A stretch of DNA of 64,000 nt, taken from positions 119,586 to 183,585 of the forward strand of contig NZ_QPID01000010.1 of the NCBI RefSeq assembly GCF_003336225.1. The letters run 5' to 3'. Position 1 is the first letter of the stretch; each line of letters begins with the position of its first letter. A program made the position numbers and the translations under genes. Below are positions 39,030 to 47,609 of the stretch, piece by piece. Under the pieces are notes generated by a model. That model worked only from the letters and a program-made list of their open reading frames with translations. It searched no databases and was not told the origin of the DNA. This DNA is from Corallincola holothuriorum. GTDB taxonomy: Bacteria > Pseudomonadota > Gammaproteobacteria > Enterobacterales > Neiellaceae.

Positions 39030-40280
39030 TTGGACCATTTTAATTATCAGGACGGCCAACTGTTTGCCGAACAAAATCCTGTGACTGACTTGGCGTCACG
39101 CTTTGGTACGCCGCTGTATGTTTACTCTCGAGCAACGATTGAACGTCATTTTCAAGCGTTTGAAACCGCTGCTGGTGATCACCCTCATCTGGTCTGCTAT
39201 GCGGTGAAAGCGAACTCAAATATTGCCGTCCTGAATGTATTGGCGCGGTTGGGAGCTGGGTTCGACATCGTATCGGCTGGAGAGCTAGCGCGAGTGGTAC
39301 AAGCGGGTGGCGACCCTTCGAAAGTGGTTTTCTCCGGTGTGGCGAAAACCGAACAAGAGATGGCTTACGCCCTGGAGTTGGGGATCCACTGCTTTAATGT
39401 AGAAAGCAGTCAGGAACTTGATCGCCTAAACCATGTGGCTGAATCTATGGGCGTGCGTGCCCCGGTATCTATCCGGGTTAATCCAGATGTCGATGCGAAA
39501 ACCCATCCCTATATTTCTACCGGGTTAAAACAGAACAAGTTTGGTATCGCCATTGAGCAGGCTCCGGAGATCTACCAGAAAGCCGCCAGTTTGAGCCATT
39601 TGAATGTGGTGGGAGTGGATTGCCATATTGGTTCGCAGTTGACAGAGTTGTCGCCGTTTATTGATGCACTCGATCGGGTGCTGACTCTGGTCGATAAGCT
39701 GGCTGAGCAAGGTATTGAGATCCGTCATCTGGATGTTGGTGGTGGTTTAGGGGTGACCTATGACGATGAGACACCGCCGCATCCGGAAGTGTATGCGAAA
39801 GCTTTACGTGAGCGGGTCGCTGACCGTCCTGAATTGACCCTGTTGTTTGAGCCGGGCCGGGCAATTATGGCCAATGCTGGCTTGTTACTCACCAAGGTCG
39901 AGTTCATTAAGCCCGGTGATGAGAAAAACTTCGCCATTGTTGATGCGGCGATGAATGATCTTATCCGCCCTGCGCTCTACAGTGCTTGGCAGGCGATTGT
40001 GCCAGTGGTGCCACGACTGGATGAGCCGGAAGCGGTTTACGATATTGTTGGTCCGATCTGTGAGACCGGAGATTTCCTTGGCAAAGATCGTGCGCTTGCG
40101 CTGCAGCCAGGAGACCTCTTGGCGGTGCGCTCAGCGGGGGCTTACGGCTTTACCATGAGCTCAAACTATAACTCTCGACCTCGTGCTGCCGAAGTGATGG
40201 TTGATGGTGAACAGGCGCATCTGATCCGTGCGCGGGAAACCCAAGCTTCGTTGTGGCAAGGGGAAGCGTTGTTGCCCTAG
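39030..40280 (+). CDS. lysA: Diaminopimelate decarboxylase
   Basis: PLP enzyme making L-lysine from meso-diaminopimelate. The protein is 416 residues from a TTG at 39030, eight bases after AAGGA; the frame also opens at 39012, overlapping the lptM stop, but that codon has no ribosome site. Lys60 in CYAVKANSN carries PLP; VGVDCHIGSQL, LDVGGGLGVTY and ELTLLFEPGRAI are PLP-phosphate and substrate motifs; GPICETGDFLGKDR holds the catalytic Cys of the partner subunit. DapF, the preceding enzyme of the pathway, is the next gene. Confidence 0.95.
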   Translation: MDHFNYQDGQLFAEQNPVTDLASRFGTPLYVYSRATIERHFQAFETAAGDHPHLVCYAVKANSNIAVLNVLARLGAGFDIVSAGELARVVQAGGDPSKVVFSGVAKTEQEMAYALELGIHCFNVESSQELDRLNHVAESMGVRAPVSIRVNPDVDAKTHPYISTGLKQNKFGIAIEQAPEIYQKAASLSHLNVVGVDCHIGSQLTELSPFIDALDRVLTLVDKLAEQGIEIRHLDVGGGLGVTYDDETPPHPEVYAKALRERVADRPELTLLFEPGRAIMANAGLLLTKVEFIKPGDEKNFAIVDAAMNDLIRPALYSAWQAIVPVVPRLDEPEAVYDIVGPICETGDFLGKDRALALQPGDLLAVRSAGAYGFTMSSNYNSRPRAAEVMVDGEQAHLIRARETQASLWQGEALLP

Positions 40281-40379
40281 TCTGGCTGCGGCTTGGCTAA
40301 TTTAGTCTTTTCAATTTGTCGGTGCTCGTTATATCTTCGAGCCTGCGAATAGCGTACAGAATATTGCGGATACGAGTGG

Positions 40380-41210
40380 ATGCTGGTTAATTTTTCCAAA
40401 ATGCATGGTTTAGGTAATGATTTCGTCGTCATCGACAGCGTTACTCAGAACGTGTTTCTTTCCAAAGAACAGATCCGGAAATTAGCGGATCGCAATTTTG
40501 GTATCGGTTTTGACCAGCTACTGGTGGTGGAGCCACCGTACGATCCTGAGCTTGATTTTCATTACCGCATCTTTAATGCCGATGGTAGTGAGGTTGAGCA
40601 GTGCGGTAACGGTGCCCGCTGTTTCGCTCGCTTTGTACGCTCCAAAGGGCTGACCAACAAGCAGCGTATCGGGGTGACGACTAAATCAGGCAAAATCGTA
40701 TTGCAGATCGAGCGTGAAGGCGGTGTCACCGTTAATATGGGGGTGCCAGAGTTCGAACCCTCGAAAGTACCGTTGCGTGCCAATAAACAAGAAAAGACCT
40801 ATCTTGAGCGTGTCGGCGATAAAACGGTGTTTTTTGGCGCTGTCTCCATGGGCAATCCCCACTGTGTGTTGGAAGTGGATGATGTGACCAGCGCTGATGT
40901 TGAAGGCTTGGGCCCTTTGCTGGAGCAGCATGAACGCTTTCCTGAGGGCGCTAATGTCGGTTTTATGCAGATTGTCTCCCGTGAGCATATCAAATTGCGG
41001 GTATTTGAACGTGGCGTAGGCGAAACCCTGGCCTGTGGCACCGGGGCTTGTGGCGCGGTTGCTGTGGGCTATCTGCAGGGGAAATTGGCCGAAAGAGTGC
41101 AGGTCGATCTGCCTGGTGGCAGTCTGGTGATCCGCTGGCAAGGCCCGGGCAATCCGTTACGTATGACGGGACCGGCGGAGTTTGTATTTGATGGACAGAT
41201 TAACTTATGA
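40380..41210 (+). CDS. dapF: Diaminopimelate epimerase
   Basis: Converts LL- to meso-diaminopimelate for lysine and peptidoglycan. The protein is 276 residues. The two active-site cysteines are Cys75 (EQCGNGARC) and Cys219 ([12 protein letters not shown]); [15 protein letters not shown] opens the family. It overlaps DUF484 by ATGA and leads dapF-DUF484-xerC-yigB-uvrD, the order also seen in E. coli. Confidence 0.97.
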   Translation: MLVNFSKMHGLGNDFVVIDSVTQNVFLSKEQIRKLADRNFGIGFDQLLVVEPPYDPELDFHYRIFNADGSEVEQCGNGARCFARFVRSKGLTNKQRIGVTTKSGKIVLQIEREGGVTVNMGVPEFEPSKVPLRANKQEKTYLERVGDKTVFFGAVSMGNPHCVLEVDDVTSADVEGLGPLLEQHERFPEGANVGFMQIVSREHIKLRVFERGVGETLACGTGACGAVAVGYLQGKLAERVQVDLPGGSLVIRWQGPGNPLRMTGPAEFVFDGQINL

Positions 41211-41896
41211 GTGAACAATCTAGCGAAGAAGTAGTATTGGCAGAGCTGGACGATATCCGGGTTTCCGAGTATTTGGCCCAGCATCCCGATTTTTTCGCTC
41301 AACATCCTGAACTTCTCAGTGAGTTGCGTTTACCCCACGCTGAGCGTGGCACCATCTCTTTGACGGAGCGTCAGCTCACTGTCTTGCGGCAGCAGAACCA
41401 GCAGCTGAAAGAGGAGATCACTGAGCTGATGTCGATGGCATCGCGCAACGAAAAGATTTTCCGCGTTTATAGTCAGCTATATACCGATCTGTTGAGTTGT
41501 CATCAGATCAGTGAGGTGCAGAAGCTGTTGCAACAACATTTGGCAGAACAGCTGGGATTGCCCGTGGTGGCCCTGCGCTTATTTGACTATGCCGGCGACC
41601 GCCAGTTGACCTTGATCCGTGATGACGCTGAGCAGGTACTTACTCGTCGCCTTGGCGGTGGCAGCTGCTACTTTGGTCGTTTGGGACAGCAGGAGCAGTG
41701 GTTGCTGTTTGGTGAGAAAACGGTCGAATCGGCTGCGTTGTTGCTGATCGGTGAGCCGGGAGAGGCGCACGGTATTTTAGCCATTGGCAGTCATGATGCT
41801 CACCATTTTGAGCCAGATATGGACTCGTTATTGGTGGATCAATTGCGGGCGCTGTTATCGACTCTGCTGCCTCGTCTGCTTACGGCTGATGAGTAG
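41207..41896 (+). CDS. yigA: DUF484 protein (YigA-like)
   Basis: Function unknown, kept between dapF and xerC in many gammaproteobacteria. The protein is 229 residues: an N-terminal helical part with [26 protein letters not shown], a coiled coil (about 55-90) and a GAF-like domain (about 95-225). Cytoplasmic by absence of any signal. It overlaps dapF by 4 and xerC by 8 bases, so translation is tightly coupled. Confidence 0.9.
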   Translation: MSEQSSEEVVLAELDDIRVSEYLAQHPDFFAQHPELLSELRLPHAERGTISLTERQLTVLRQQNQQLKEEITELMSMASRNEKIFRVYSQLYTDLLSCHQISEVQKLLQQHLAEQLGLPVVALRLFDYAGDRQLTLIRDDAEQVLTRRLGGGSCYFGRLGQQEQWLLFGEKTVESAALLLIGEPGEAHGILAIGSHDAHHFEPDMDSLLVDQLRALLSTLLPRLLTADE

Positions 41897-42800
41897 CAAA
41901 CCGGCTGCTGCGCTGGAGCATTGGATCCAGCGCTTTCTCGACTATCTGCGTTATGAACGTGTGTCCTCGCCCCATACCTGCAAAAATTATCAGCGCACTT
42001 TAAATCACTTCAGTATAGAGATGGCTGAGCATCTGCCTGATTGGCAGGCGCTTAAACCGAGTTATATCCGCGAGTATATTAGTGAATTAAGTTTTCAAGG
42101 GCTGGCTGCCTCATCGCTTAACTTGCGACTGTCGGCTCTACGTAGCTTCTGCCGTTTCTTGCTGCGAGAAGGGGTCCTTCAATCTAATCCGGCGGATGGC
42201 GTGCAAGCGCCAAAGCAAGCTAAACCGCTACCAAAAAATATGGATGTCGATGAGCTAAATCAGTTGCTCGATATTCAGGATGACGATCCGCTCGCATTGC
42301 GGGATAAGGCGATTTTTGAGCTGTTTTATGCCAGTGGCTTGCGTCTAGCGGAACTAGTGTCACTGGATATGGTGATGGTGGATCTGCGAGAGCAGGAAGT
42401 GAGGGTCACAGGTAAAGGTAATAAAACCCGCATCGTGCCCTTTGGCAAGCAAGCCCGTGATGCGATCAAAGCTTGGATAAAAGTGCGGGGAGAGTTAGCC
42501 CCCGCTGATGAATCGGCGCTGTTTGTTAGTCAGCGACGCCAGCGCATGTCCCCCCGTAGCGTCGAGGCGCGGTTAAAACTTTGGGCCAAGATCCAGGGGC
42601 TGGGTGACAACGTCCATCCACACAAGTTACGGCACTCCTTTGCTACCCATATGTTGGAATCATCAGGTGATCTGCGGGCAGTGCAAGAGTTGCTAGGGCA
42701 TGCCAACCTGAGCACCACACAGGTATATACCCATCTAGATTTTAATCATCTGGCAGAGGTCTATGATAAAGCCCATCCGCGAGCTAAGCGTAAGGAGTAA
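41889..42800 (+). CDS. xerC: Tyrosine recombinase XerC
   Basis: Acts with XerD at dif to resolve chromosome dimers. The protein is 303 residues from the ATG at 41889, which overlaps the DUF484 stop; the upstream open frame to 41784 runs over DUF484 and is not used. N-terminal SAM-like DNA-binding domain (about 8-95); catalytic domain with Arg152 (GLRLAEL), Lys176 (GKGNKTR), His245-x-x-Arg248 (HKLRHSF), His271 (LLGHANL) and Tyr280 (TQVYTHLDF). All catalytic residues are intact. Confidence 0.96.
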   Translation: MSSKPAAALEHWIQRFLDYLRYERVSSPHTCKNYQRTLNHFSIEMAEHLPDWQALKPSYIREYISELSFQGLAASSLNLRLSALRSFCRFLLREGVLQSNPADGVQAPKQAKPLPKNMDVDELNQLLDIQDDDPLALRDKAIFELFYASGLRLAELVSLDMVMVDLREQEVRVTGKGNKTRIVPFGKQARDAIKAWIKVRGELAPADESALFVSQRRQRMSPRSVEARLKLWAKIQGLGDNVHPHKLRHSFATHMLESSGDLRAVQELLGHANLSTTQVYTHLDFNHLAEVYDKAHPRAKRKE

Positions 42801-42806
42801 GCTGAC

Positions 42807-43535
42807 ATGATCCCGCAATGGCGCTGTTATCGAAGCTATCATGCAGCAGATGCGATCAGCTTCGATCTCGATGATACGCTCTATGATAATGTGCCGGTGA
42901 TCCTAGCCGCAGAGCAAGGTACTTGGGAGTTTTTGCAACAGCAGGTACCGCAATGGCAGCAGTACCGCCGCGAGCAATGGTTGGCGAAGCGTCATCAACT
43001 GGTTAAGCATTATCCGTTCTTGCAACATGATGTCAGTCGCTTACGCCGTTGGGCGATCCGCGAGATGGCATTGGCGGTGGGCGTGAATCGCCGCGATGCC
43101 CGGCGCTTGAGCCATGATGCCTTTGAGCATTTTTTACTGTTGCGCAATCGTGTCGTTATCGCCGATGAAGTACATCAACTTCTGGCGCAACTGGCCGAAC
43201 GCTATCCTTTGGTGGCGATCAGTAACGGCAATGTTAGCTTGGAAGCGATCGGCTTGGCTGAGTATTTTGATTTGGCGTTGTTTGCTGGTGAAGGTTGGCC
43301 AATGAAGCCCTCCCACTGTTTGTTTCGCGAAGCCGAACGGCGGTTGAAGCTTAAGCCCCGTCAGCTTCTGCATATAGGTGATAACCTGCATGCAGACGTT
43401 CATGGTGCCCATATGGCTGGATGGCAAAGTGGCTGGTTTAACCTGCAGCAAACGGAGCTACTATATGAAACCACGACATGTTCGCTGCCGACCTTTGAAT
43501 TCTCTGATTTAGCCGCTCTCTATCGGTTGCTATAA
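42807..43535 (+). CDS. yigB: HAD phosphatase YigB
   Basis: HAD-superfamily phosphatase; in E. coli YigB dephosphorylates a riboflavin-pathway pyrimidine intermediate and FMN. The protein is 242 residues. Motif I is FDLDDTLYDN (Asp20 nucleophile, Asp22 acid/base), motif II VAISNGN, motif III Lys in GWPMKPSHCLF, and motif IV HIGDNLHADVHGA. A helical cap lies between motifs I and II. It starts 6 bases after xerC. Confidence 0.92.
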   Translation: MIPQWRCYRSYHAADAISFDLDDTLYDNVPVILAAEQGTWEFLQQQVPQWQQYRREQWLAKRHQLVKHYPFLQHDVSRLRRWAIREMALAVGVNRRDARRLSHDAFEHFLLLRNRVVIADEVHQLLAQLAERYPLVAISNGNVSLEAIGLAEYFDLALFAGEGWPMKPSHCLFREAERRLKLKPRQLLHIGDNLHADVHGAHMAGWQSGWFNLQQTELLYETTTCSLPTFEFSDLAALYRLL

Positions 43536-43568
43536 TACTGCCTTCAAATTATCTCCAAGAGTGTATTG

Positions 43569-45740
43569 ATGGATGTTTCTCACCTGCTCGATGGCCTGAA
43601 TGAGCATCAGCGACAAGTGGTTAGTGCCGCCCCCTGCAGCAAATTGGTGTTGGCAGGAGCTGGCTCCGGTAAAACTCGGGTACTGGTGCATCGTATCGCC
43701 TGGCTAATGCAGGTGGAACAGCTCTCTCCCCACGCTATTCTGGCGGTGACCTTTACCAATAAAGCCGCTGCAGAGATGCGCGGGCGGGTGGAAAGATTGC
43801 TTGGTAGTAATGTTCGCAGTATGTGGATAGGGACCTTCCATGGCTTGGCGCATCGCTTGTTGCGTGCCCATTACCGCGATGCCAAGCTGCCGGAAGGGTT
43901 TCAGATCCTTGATGCTGAAGATCAGCTGCGGATGGTTAAGCGGGTGATCCGGGCGATGAACCTGGATGAAAAGCAGTGGCCACCGCGGCAAGCATGCTGG
44001 TATATCAATGGCCAGAAAGATGAAGGCTTAAGGCCAGAGCATATTGATCATTTCAATGATCCGCAGGCGCGGGTGCAGCTGGATATTTATCGAGCCTATC
44101 AGCAAGCCTGTGACTTGGCGGGGCTGGTCGACTTTGCTGAACTTCTATTGCGCGCCCATGAACTGTTGCGGGACAACGAACATCTGTTACGCCATTACCA
44201 GCAGCGCTTTGGCAATATTCTGGTGGATGAGTTCCAGGATACTAATGGCATTCAGTATGCGTGGTTGCGCCTATTGGCTGGCAGTCAAGGCAACCTGATG
44301 ATTGTTGGTGATGATGATCAGTCGATCTACGGTTGGCGCGGTGCCAAAGTGGAAAATATTCAGCAATTTCTGCAGGACTTCCCTACCGCTGATACCGTGC
44401 GGTTGGAGCAAAATTACCGTTCCACGGCGACCATTCTCAATGCTGCCAACGCCCTTATTTCTAATAACGCTGGGCGCTTGGGTAAAGATCTATGGACCGA
44501 TGGTAAAGAGGGGGCGCCCATCTCTGTGTATGCCGCCTTTAATGAACTGGATGAAGCGCGGTTTATCGCCGGGCAGATCAAGCAGTGGTTGGACGACGGC
44601 AATGCCTTGAATGACGCGGCTATCTTGTATCGTAGTAATGCCCAGTCTCGGGTACTGGAAGAGGCTCTGCTACAAGCGCAGTTGCCCTATCGTATATATG
44701 GTGGTCAGCGCTTCTTTGAACGGCAAGAGATCAAGGATGCGTTGGCCTACCTGCGCTTAATCAGTAATCGGGATGACGATGCCGCGTTTGAACGGGTGGT
44801 GAATACGCCAACCCGTGGCATCGGTGATCGCACTCTAGGCATTTTGCGCAGTCATGCGCGCGACGAAGGCAGTACCCTTTGGCAGGCAGCCCAAAGCCTG
44901 TTGGCGAAAACGGGATTAGCCGGTCGTGCCGCGAAAGCGGTGGAAGGCTTTCTCGCTTTGGTGCAACAGTTGGATGACACCGTTGATGATTTGCCCCTGC
45001 ACAGTCAAACTGAGCGGGTGATCCATGGCTCAGGTTTGATGGCGATGTATCAGGCGGAAAAAGGTGAGAAGGCGGAAACACGGGTGGAGAACCTGAAAGA
45101 GTTAGTTTCGGCCACCCGCGGCTTTGTGCCACCGGAAGATGCCGAGTCGATGCTGCCGCTGGACGCCTTCCTTTCCCATGCTGCGCTGGAAGCGGGTGAT
45201 TCCCAAGCTGATGAATTTGACGATGCTGTGCAGCTGATGACGCTGCACAGTGCCAAAGGTCTCGAATTCCCACTGGTGTTTATGGGTGGGGTTGAAGAGG
45301 GGATGTTCCCCAGTCAGATGTCTTCCGAGGAGCCGGGGCGTCTGGAAGAGGAGCGCCGCCTCTGCTACGTCGGTATGACCCGTGCTATGCAGCAGCTCTA
45401 TATCTGTCACGCTGAAAGTCGACGGATCTATGGCCGGGAGAATTATCAACGCCCTTCTCGCTTTTTGCGAGAGATCCCGGAGAAGTATCAACAGCAGATC
45501 CGTATTCGCTCGCAGGTGGTTAGTGCGCCTGTGCAGCAGCCTAACCGTTTTAGCCAAGCGCCGGCACAGTTTGCTGAAAGCGGATTGCACTTAGGCCAGC
45601 GGGTAGCACACCCGAAATTCGGTGATGGTACCGTGCTGAATTACGAAGGTGTGGGTGAGCAAAGCCGGGTGCAGGTTAATTTTGACGATGCTGGCAGTAA
45701 ATGGTTGGTGGTGGCCTACGCCAGACTACAGGGGTTGTAA
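43569..45740 (+). CDS. uvrD: DNA helicase II UvrD
   Basis: SF1A 3'-5' helicase for mismatch and nucleotide excision repair. The protein is 723 residues (720 in E. coli). LNEHQRQVVSAAP, Walker A LVLAGAGSGKTRVL, VTFTNKAAAEMRGR, DEFQDTNGIQYAWLRLL, GDDDQSIYGWRGA, RLEQNYRS, LMTLHSAKGLEFP and CYVGMTRAMQQL are in order. The C-terminal Tudor-like segment GQRVAHPKFGDGTVLNYEG-type (about 676-723) contacts RNA polymerase and UvrB in relatives. ATG 43569 is preferred to the adjoining TTG 43566. Confidence 0.97.
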   Translation: MDVSHLLDGLNEHQRQVVSAAPCSKLVLAGAGSGKTRVLVHRIAWLMQVEQLSPHAILAVTFTNKAAAEMRGRVERLLGSNVRSMWIGTFHGLAHRLLRAHYRDAKLPEGFQILDAEDQLRMVKRVIRAMNLDEKQWPPRQACWYINGQKDEGLRPEHIDHFNDPQARVQLDIYRAYQQACDLAGLVDFAELLLRAHELLRDNEHLLRHYQQRFGNILVDEFQDTNGIQYAWLRLLAGSQGNLMIVGDDDQSIYGWRGAKVENIQQFLQDFPTADTVRLEQNYRSTATILNAANALISNNAGRLGKDLWTDGKEGAPISVYAAFNELDEARFIAGQIKQWLDDGNALNDAAILYRSNAQSRVLEEALLQAQLPYRIYGGQRFFERQEIKDALAYLRLISNRDDDAAFERVVNTPTRGIGDRTLGILRSHARDEGSTLWQAAQSLLAKTGLAGRAAKAVEGFLALVQQLDDTVDDLPLHSQTERVIHGSGLMAMYQAEKGEKAETRVENLKELVSATRGFVPPEDAESMLPLDAFLSHAALEAGDSQADEFDDAVQLMTLHSAKGLEFPLVFMGGVEEGMFPSQMSSEEPGRLEEERRLCYVGMTRAMQQLYICHAESRRIYGRENYQRPSRFLREIPEKYQQQIRIRSQVVSAPVQQPNRFSQAPAQFAESGLHLGQRVAHPKFGDGTVLNYEGVGEQSRVQVNFDDAGSKWLVVAYARLQGL

Positions 45741-45818
45741 CGCCCCAGGGCTCGTCGGCTCTCTTCCTTGCGCCATAGTGGAATAGTTTTACAGTGGTGA
45801 CGACAATGGTTCGGCCGC

Positions 45819-45862
45819 GTCATGGGTAACACCCCATGACATAATGCGGCCGCATTATGTCA
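45819..45862. repeat. Two overlapping perfect palindromes after uvrD
   Basis: The first is an 8-bp stem (GTCATGGG at 45819-45826, CCCATGAC at 45833-45840) with a 6-base loop. The second is a 26-bp perfect palindrome at 45837-45862 centred on GCGGCCGC. They share TGAC at 45837-45840, so the two hairpins cannot both form fully. No T-tract follows on either strand. The site lies between convergent uvrD and a leftward small gene and may end transcription or be a protein-binding or cruciform site. Confidence 0.85.
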
Positions 45863-45893
45863 CCGAGGTAACAGAGCCCGTTGCCGTGGCAGG

Positions 45894-46175
45894 CTAGTTT
45901 GTATAGCTGTCGCTGTAGGGGTCATCACTCTCTTCATCGAGCGCCGTTGTCATCGGCTCATCGAAATTATCTTCTTCAAAGTAACCCCGCGCCTCCAGTT
46001 CCTGAGCCATGCAATCCATTAGGTACTCGGTTTGATCGACCGTTGGGATCTGTTGTGAGTCAGCCCATTCTTGGCAGAGTTGACGCACTTCATCTTCGGC
46101 AAATACCGAGGCGGGCTCTGCAAATGCTTTACCACCAAAGCAGCAGAAAATAACTAGTAGGTATGATGGTTTCAT
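45894..46175 (-). CDS. Small acidic exported protein, paralogue A
   Basis: Unknown function. The product is 93 residues: signal peptide with cleavage near AFA-EP (residue 19), then an acidic mature protein of about 74 residues with two cysteines (Cys34, Cys55) that could form a disulphide in the periplasm. Core motif EVRQLCQEWA ... CMAQELEARGYFE. It aligns without gaps over residues 1-65 with the protein at 46665-46964 (about half the positions identical), so the two arose by duplication. The ATG at 46175 is taken; a GTG at 46184 is possible. The tail ends DDPYSDSYTN. Confidence 0.82.
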   Translation of the reverse strand: MKPSYLLVIFCCFGGKAFAEPASVFAEDEVRQLCQEWADSQQIPTVDQTEYLMDCMAQELEARGYFEEDNFDEPMTTALDEESDDPYSDSYTN

Positions 46176-46184
46176 TCGTCTCAC

Positions 46185-46477
46185 TATCCATGTTGTTGAG
46201 TTGAGTAGGGTGTCGCCAATCGATCAGGTTTGGCAGATAAAATAATGTCACTATTCTGGGAAGAAAAATCAATTGATTAAGTTTGATTTTTTGGCCTAGG
46301 TACCAATTTTTATATTTTTTGATTCTTTATTAATCAATGGTTTAGGTGCCTTTTTATTAGTGGATTCAGATGTAGTGTCTCACTATTGGTCGCTTGATTT
46401 TGGTGCTGGTATTGGGATCTGCTTAGGGGAGATAGCAGGGGTTTTGACACCCCTGCGCGGGTTAACGCGGGAGCTCG
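46185..46477. other. AT-rich gene-free stretch with a hairpin
   Basis: About 290 bases between two leftward small genes. The middle (about 46220-46370) is clearly AT-rich and probably holds the promoter of paralogue A. A hairpin at 46435-46456 (GCAGGGGT with ACCCCTGC, 6-base loop) lies downstream of the basic-protein gene and may stop its transcript, though no T-run follows. A short direct repeat CGCGGG also occurs next to it. The open frame on the plus strand across this region has no ribosome site and no family resemblance. Confidence 0.5.
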
Positions 46478-46636
46478 CTAGTTTTTATATCTCTTTTGAT
46501 TTTTACCATGAGCTTGTGGTGATTGATCATCCCAGTCGTCTGTTTGCTGATCATGACTTTTTAGCTTTTTACGCTGCTGCCGCAGTTGTCTTTTCAACTT
46601 GCGGTCATGCTGCTCGTCACTCATAAACTCTTTCAT
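46478..46636 (-). CDS. 52-residue basic, highly charged protein
   Basis: Unknown. The reading frame starts ATGAAAGAGTTTATGAGT and encodes MKEFMSDEQHDRKLKRQLRQ followed by QRKKLKSHDQQTDDWDDQSP and a basic end KNQKRYKN. It is lysine/arginine-rich in residues 12-27, predicted helical, with an acidic patch at 33-37 and no signal peptide. It starts 28 bases after the end of paralogue B on the same strand, so it is probably co-transcribed. The ribosome site is weak; the second Met (46624) is an alternative start. The amino-acid make-up looks coding, but I cannot assign a family. Confidence 0.6.
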   Translation of the reverse strand: MKEFMSDEQHDRKLKRQLRQQRKKLKSHDQQTDDWDDQSPQAHGKNQKRYKN

Positions 46637-46664
46637 AGCGGTCAACTATCGATTATTGGGGCCG

Positions 46665-46964
46665 TTAATACGCTTCTGGCGCAGGCTCGTCGAGTTCGAC
46701 CTCTTTCGCGTAAGGGTCGTCGCCTTCACCTTCCATCTCTAACTGTTCATCAGTGGCTTGCTCGTCGTAATAGCCCCTCGCCTCCAGCTCTTCTTGCATG
46801 CATTTCGCTAGGAACTGGTGGTGTTCTGAGGAGGGGACCTCCTCGGCTTCCGCCCACTCTTCGCAAAGCATTCTTACCTCTTCTTGCTCGTAAGGCGGAG
46901 CGGGTTCAGCAATGGCCGCACTGCTGATGGAAACAAAAAAACTTAACAGATAAATAGGCTTCAT
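46665..46964 (-). CDS. Small acidic exported protein, paralogue B
   Basis: Unknown function. The product is 99 residues with signal peptide (cleavage near AIA-EP, residue 19), Cys34 and Cys55 at exactly the positions of paralogue A, and the same core EVRMLCEEWA ... CMQEELEARGYYDE. The tail differs (more Glu, ending PAPEAY) but keeps GDDPYA. The mature protein is strongly acidic. It lies two genes upstream of paralogue A with the 52-residue basic protein between them. Confidence 0.82.
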   Translation of the reverse strand: MKPIYLLSFFVSISSAAIAEPAPPYEQEEVRMLCEEWAEAEEVPSSEHHQFLAKCMQEELEARGYYDEQATDEQLEMEGEGDDPYAKEVELDEPAPEAY

Positions 46965-47197
46965 TGTGGTGTTAACAATCCAAGTTATTGACCCCCTCAG
47001 TTTGCGGCTGATTGGTGAAGTTTGGCGAGTGAAAAATATTCATCGTGATATAAAGAAAAACTAGCCAAACAGTATGGCGTTGCGGTCGGCGCTGCTGTGA
47101 GCCGTGGCTTATGATTTTTAAAGGGGGGCAACTGTTCGGATGGCATGCATCAGCGAAGCAGCGGTATTTGATAGGGTAAGAGCTATGAAGCTGTTGG

Positions 47198-47395
47198 TTA
47201 GCGTTGTCGTTCACTGCGGCGCATGAGGCACTCCTCTAGCATCTGTGCCTTATGCTCTTTACTTGACTCCCTCCACGCCAATATCTCTTCGAGAGAGCGA
47301 AAGCAGCCCAGACAGATATCGTTATCGTCCAAACAGCAGTTGCGGACGCAGGGCGAGCCTGTTGTGCGGTGTGCTTGCTGGATTTTATCAACCAT
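47198..47395 (-). CDS. DUF1289 cysteine-rich protein
   Basis: Small cytoplasmic protein of 65 residues, function unknown. SPCVRNCCLDDNDICLGCFRSLEEILAW is the family core: Cys16, Cys20, Cys28 and Cys31 form a likely metal-binding C-x3-C ... C-x2-C site followed by an aromatic-rich helix. It lies 230 bases upstream of paralogue B on the same strand. DUF1289 genes occur next to many unrelated genes, so context says little. Confidence 0.88.
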   Translation of the reverse strand: MVDKIQQAHRTTGSPCVRNCCLDDNDICLGCFRSLEEILAWRESSKEHKAQMLEECLMRRSERQR

Positions 47396-47609
47396 GATCT
47401 ACCACCATTACTTCCCTATTTAATAAATGGCCTAACTAATTAGAATATAGCCTAAGCCACCGGTGTCCGCGCAACTAATCAGTCATGGCTGTGCAGTCAC
47501 AGTGGCTGTATCGAAAGGGATTGTGAATGTGGTACTCGGCTTGCCCCTCTTTGAGAGTGCTCACCCGTTTTAGCTTGTGTCAGATATCGGTTCTCTGTTG
47601 ACCCTTATA

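Noticed and set aside
44761..45273. 170-codon frame on the minus strand
   Set aside because: Lies wholly inside the well-conserved uvrD gene and is an antisense shadow.
46360..46626. Open frame of 88 codons on the plus strand among the small-gene patch
   Set aside because: No ribosome site, no family resemblance, and it runs opposite to a better-looking basic small gene on the minus strand.
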